NCBI RefSeq assembly: GCF_946885885.1
Contig: NZ_CAMPHN010000196.1
Location: 1 to 7,649, forward strand
Direction of reading: 5' to 3'
DNA: 7,649 bases
Source: an uncultured Pseudomonas sp.
Lineage (GTDB): Bacteria > Pseudomonadota > Gammaproteobacteria > Pseudomonadales > Pseudomonadaceae
Below, piece by piece: positions 7,348-7,649 of this stretch. The notes below the pieces were generated by a model, which worked only from the letters and a program-made list of their open reading frames with translations, ran no database searches and was not told the origin of the DNA. The translations under genes were made by a program, and so were the position numbers. Numbering within the stretch: the stretch's first letter is position 1; each line of letters starts with the position of its first letter.

Positions 7348-7369
7348 GTGGGAGGGGCTTTAGCCGCGA
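7348..7369 (+). repeat. Single Pseudomonas REP-type element (GTGGGAGGGGC...)
   Basis: GTGGGAGGGGCTTTAGCCGC followed by GA matches the familiar Pseudomonas REP layout of a G(T)GGGAG head, a GGCTTTAGCC palindrome and a CGCGA-like end. It is preceded by CCTCC (7343-7347), which can pair with GGAGG at 7351-7355. It occurs here as one unpaired copy. Confidence 0.65.
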
Positions 7370-7409
7370 TGGTTGATGATCGTTCCCCGTCGAGGCGTCT
7401 ATCTAACCC

Positions 7410-7482
7410 GTAGCCTGGATTAGCCTAGGCGTAATCCGGGAAACCGTTCCCCCCGGATTACGCTGGCGCTAATCCAGGCTAC
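7410..7482. repeat. Inverted pair B of GTAG-headed palindromes (second sequence family)
   Basis: The left copy is GTAG (7410-7413), CCTGGATTA (7414-7422), loop GCCTAGGCG, TAATCCGGG (7432-7440). The right copy, read on the - strand, is GTAG (7482-7479), CCTGGATTA (7478-7470), loop GCGCCAGCG, TAATCCGGG (7460-7452). The two 31-nt arms are complementary except for 4 bases in the loops. Both loops are self-complementary in their own way (GCC-TA-GGC and CGC-CA-GCG). This is a different sequence family from pair A but has the same architecture. Confidence 0.85.
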
Positions 7483-7506
7483 GAAACTGGCAAACGGGAG
7501 GAGTCC

Positions 7507-7570
7507 ATAGATGGATGCAATCCGGGAGCAATTTACAGACGCGCAATTCCCCGGATTGCATCCGGGCTAC
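7507..7570. repeat. Inverted pair C of GTAG-headed palindromes, left copy degraded
   Basis: This belongs to the same family as pair A. The right copy (7548-7570, - strand) is identical to that of pair A: CCCGGAT at 7550-7556, ATCCGGG at 7560-7566 and CTAC at 7567-7570. The left copy (7507-7526) keeps GGATGCAATCCGGG (7513-7526) but has ATAG in place of GTAG and a shortened, altered stem (ATGGAT for CCCGGAT). The centre, 7527-7547, resembles that of pair A at its edges only. The intact copy ends 16 bp before the moaA ribosome binding site. Confidence 0.8.
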
Positions 7571-7585
7571 GGCAATACAGGCATC

Positions 7586-7591
7586 GGAGGA
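7586..7591 (+). promoter_or_regulatory. Ribosome binding site of moaA
   Basis: GGAGGA ends 3 nt before the ATG at 7595. It supports this start, and no other in-frame ATG/GTG fits the MoaA N-terminus. Confidence 0.75.
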
Positions 7592-7594
7592 CGG

Positions 7595-7649
7595 ATGGAC
7601 ACACAACTGCAGGATGGCTTCGGCCGCACTATCGATTACCTGCGCATGT
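7595..7649 (+). CDS. moaA: GTP 3',8-cyclase MoaA (3' end cut off)
   Basis: Only 18 codons are visible: MDTQLQDGFGRTIDYLRM. The FGR-x-I-x-YLR pattern directly after the start is the characteristic N-terminus of MoaA, and the next residues in the family are S-V-T-D-R-C, entering the radical SAM cysteine motif. MoaA, with MoaC, turns GTP into cyclic pyranopterin monophosphate, the first step of molybdenum cofactor synthesis. That fits its place beside the Mo enzyme genes and the NarJ cofactor-insertion chaperone. Pseudomonas genomes often have more than one moaA, so this would be the nar-linked copy. Whether it shares the nar transcript or has its own promoter in the repeat-rich spacer cannot be told here. 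The fragment is too short to check the radical SAM cysteines. Confidence 0.88.
   Translation, partial: MDTQLQDGFGRTIDYLRM

Larger units (their letters stand above)
7192..7594. other. Repeat-rich non-coding spacer between the isomerase gene and moaA
   Basis: This 403-bp stretch holds no ORF with a plausible start, ribosome binding site or family resemblance on either strand. It is about half palindromic elements, listed separately: a GTAG hairpin, three inverted GTAG palindrome pairs and one GTGGGAG-type REP. I see no convincing -35/-10, sigma-54 or ANR/DNR (TTGAT-N4-ATCAA) site, so the source of moaA transcription is unclear. Stretches 7238-7262, 7371-7409 and 7483-7506 show nothing recognisable. 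Confidence 0.8.

Noticed and set aside
7373..7387. TTGAT half-site in the spacer before moaA.
   Set aside because: The partner half (GTTCC) does not match ATCAA; a single half-site occurs easily by chance.
7263..7570. Repeat array that might be taken for a CRISPR.
   Set aside because: The repeats are inverted pairs of different families with irregular spacing, not direct repeats with uniform spacers, and no cas gene is near.

Overview
The window is high-GC and reads almost entirely on the + strand. It holds the 3' part of a respiratory (membrane-bound, Nar-type) nitrate reductase operon, narG-narH-narJ-narI. Two further genes follow: a 58-codon cysteine/glycine-rich small gene and a parvulin-type peptidyl-prolyl isomerase. 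A repeat-rich non-coding stretch of about 400 bp comes next, then the first 18 codons of moaA (molybdenum cofactor synthesis). From memory of Pseudomonas genomes, the order narGHJI, then a PpiC-like isomerase, then moaA is typical of denitrifying Pseudomonas. The protein sequences, GC content and REP-like repeats fit Pseudomonas sensu lato, perhaps the stutzeri/mendocina/alcaligenes side. The species cannot be fixed from the sequence alone.

Layout: narG (its 5' end, about 300 codons, lies outside the window) ends at 2824. narH is 2836-4374, narJ 4377-5132 and narI 5125-5928. The gaps are 11 nt, 2 nt and an 8-nt overlap, so this is one translationally coupled unit. The gap after narI (5929-6003) has an imperfect hairpin. 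The small gene is 6004-6180. A 60-nt gap with a strong hairpin separates it from the isomerase gene at 6241-7191. The spacer 7192-7594 has no credible gene. It carries a GTAG-headed hairpin, three inverted pairs of GTAG-headed palindromes and a GTGGGAG-type Pseudomonas REP. moaA starts at 7595 and runs off the end.

How the parts work together: NarG (Mo-bisMGD catalytic subunit), NarH (Fe-S electron transfer subunit) and NarI (di-heme b membrane subunit) form the quinol:nitrate oxidoreductase. NarJ is the dedicated chaperone for Mo-cofactor insertion into NarG. MoaA starts the pterin synthesis that supplies the cofactor. The isomerase probably assists folding or maturation in this setting, but that is inference.

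The least ordinary features are two. First, the small gene and the isomerase share a near-identical 16-residue Cys/Gly N-terminus with the same three cysteine positions. Second, the spacer before moaA is a dense cluster of REP-like elements. The nar genes themselves are ordinary, apart from a C-terminal extension of about 37 residues on NarI.
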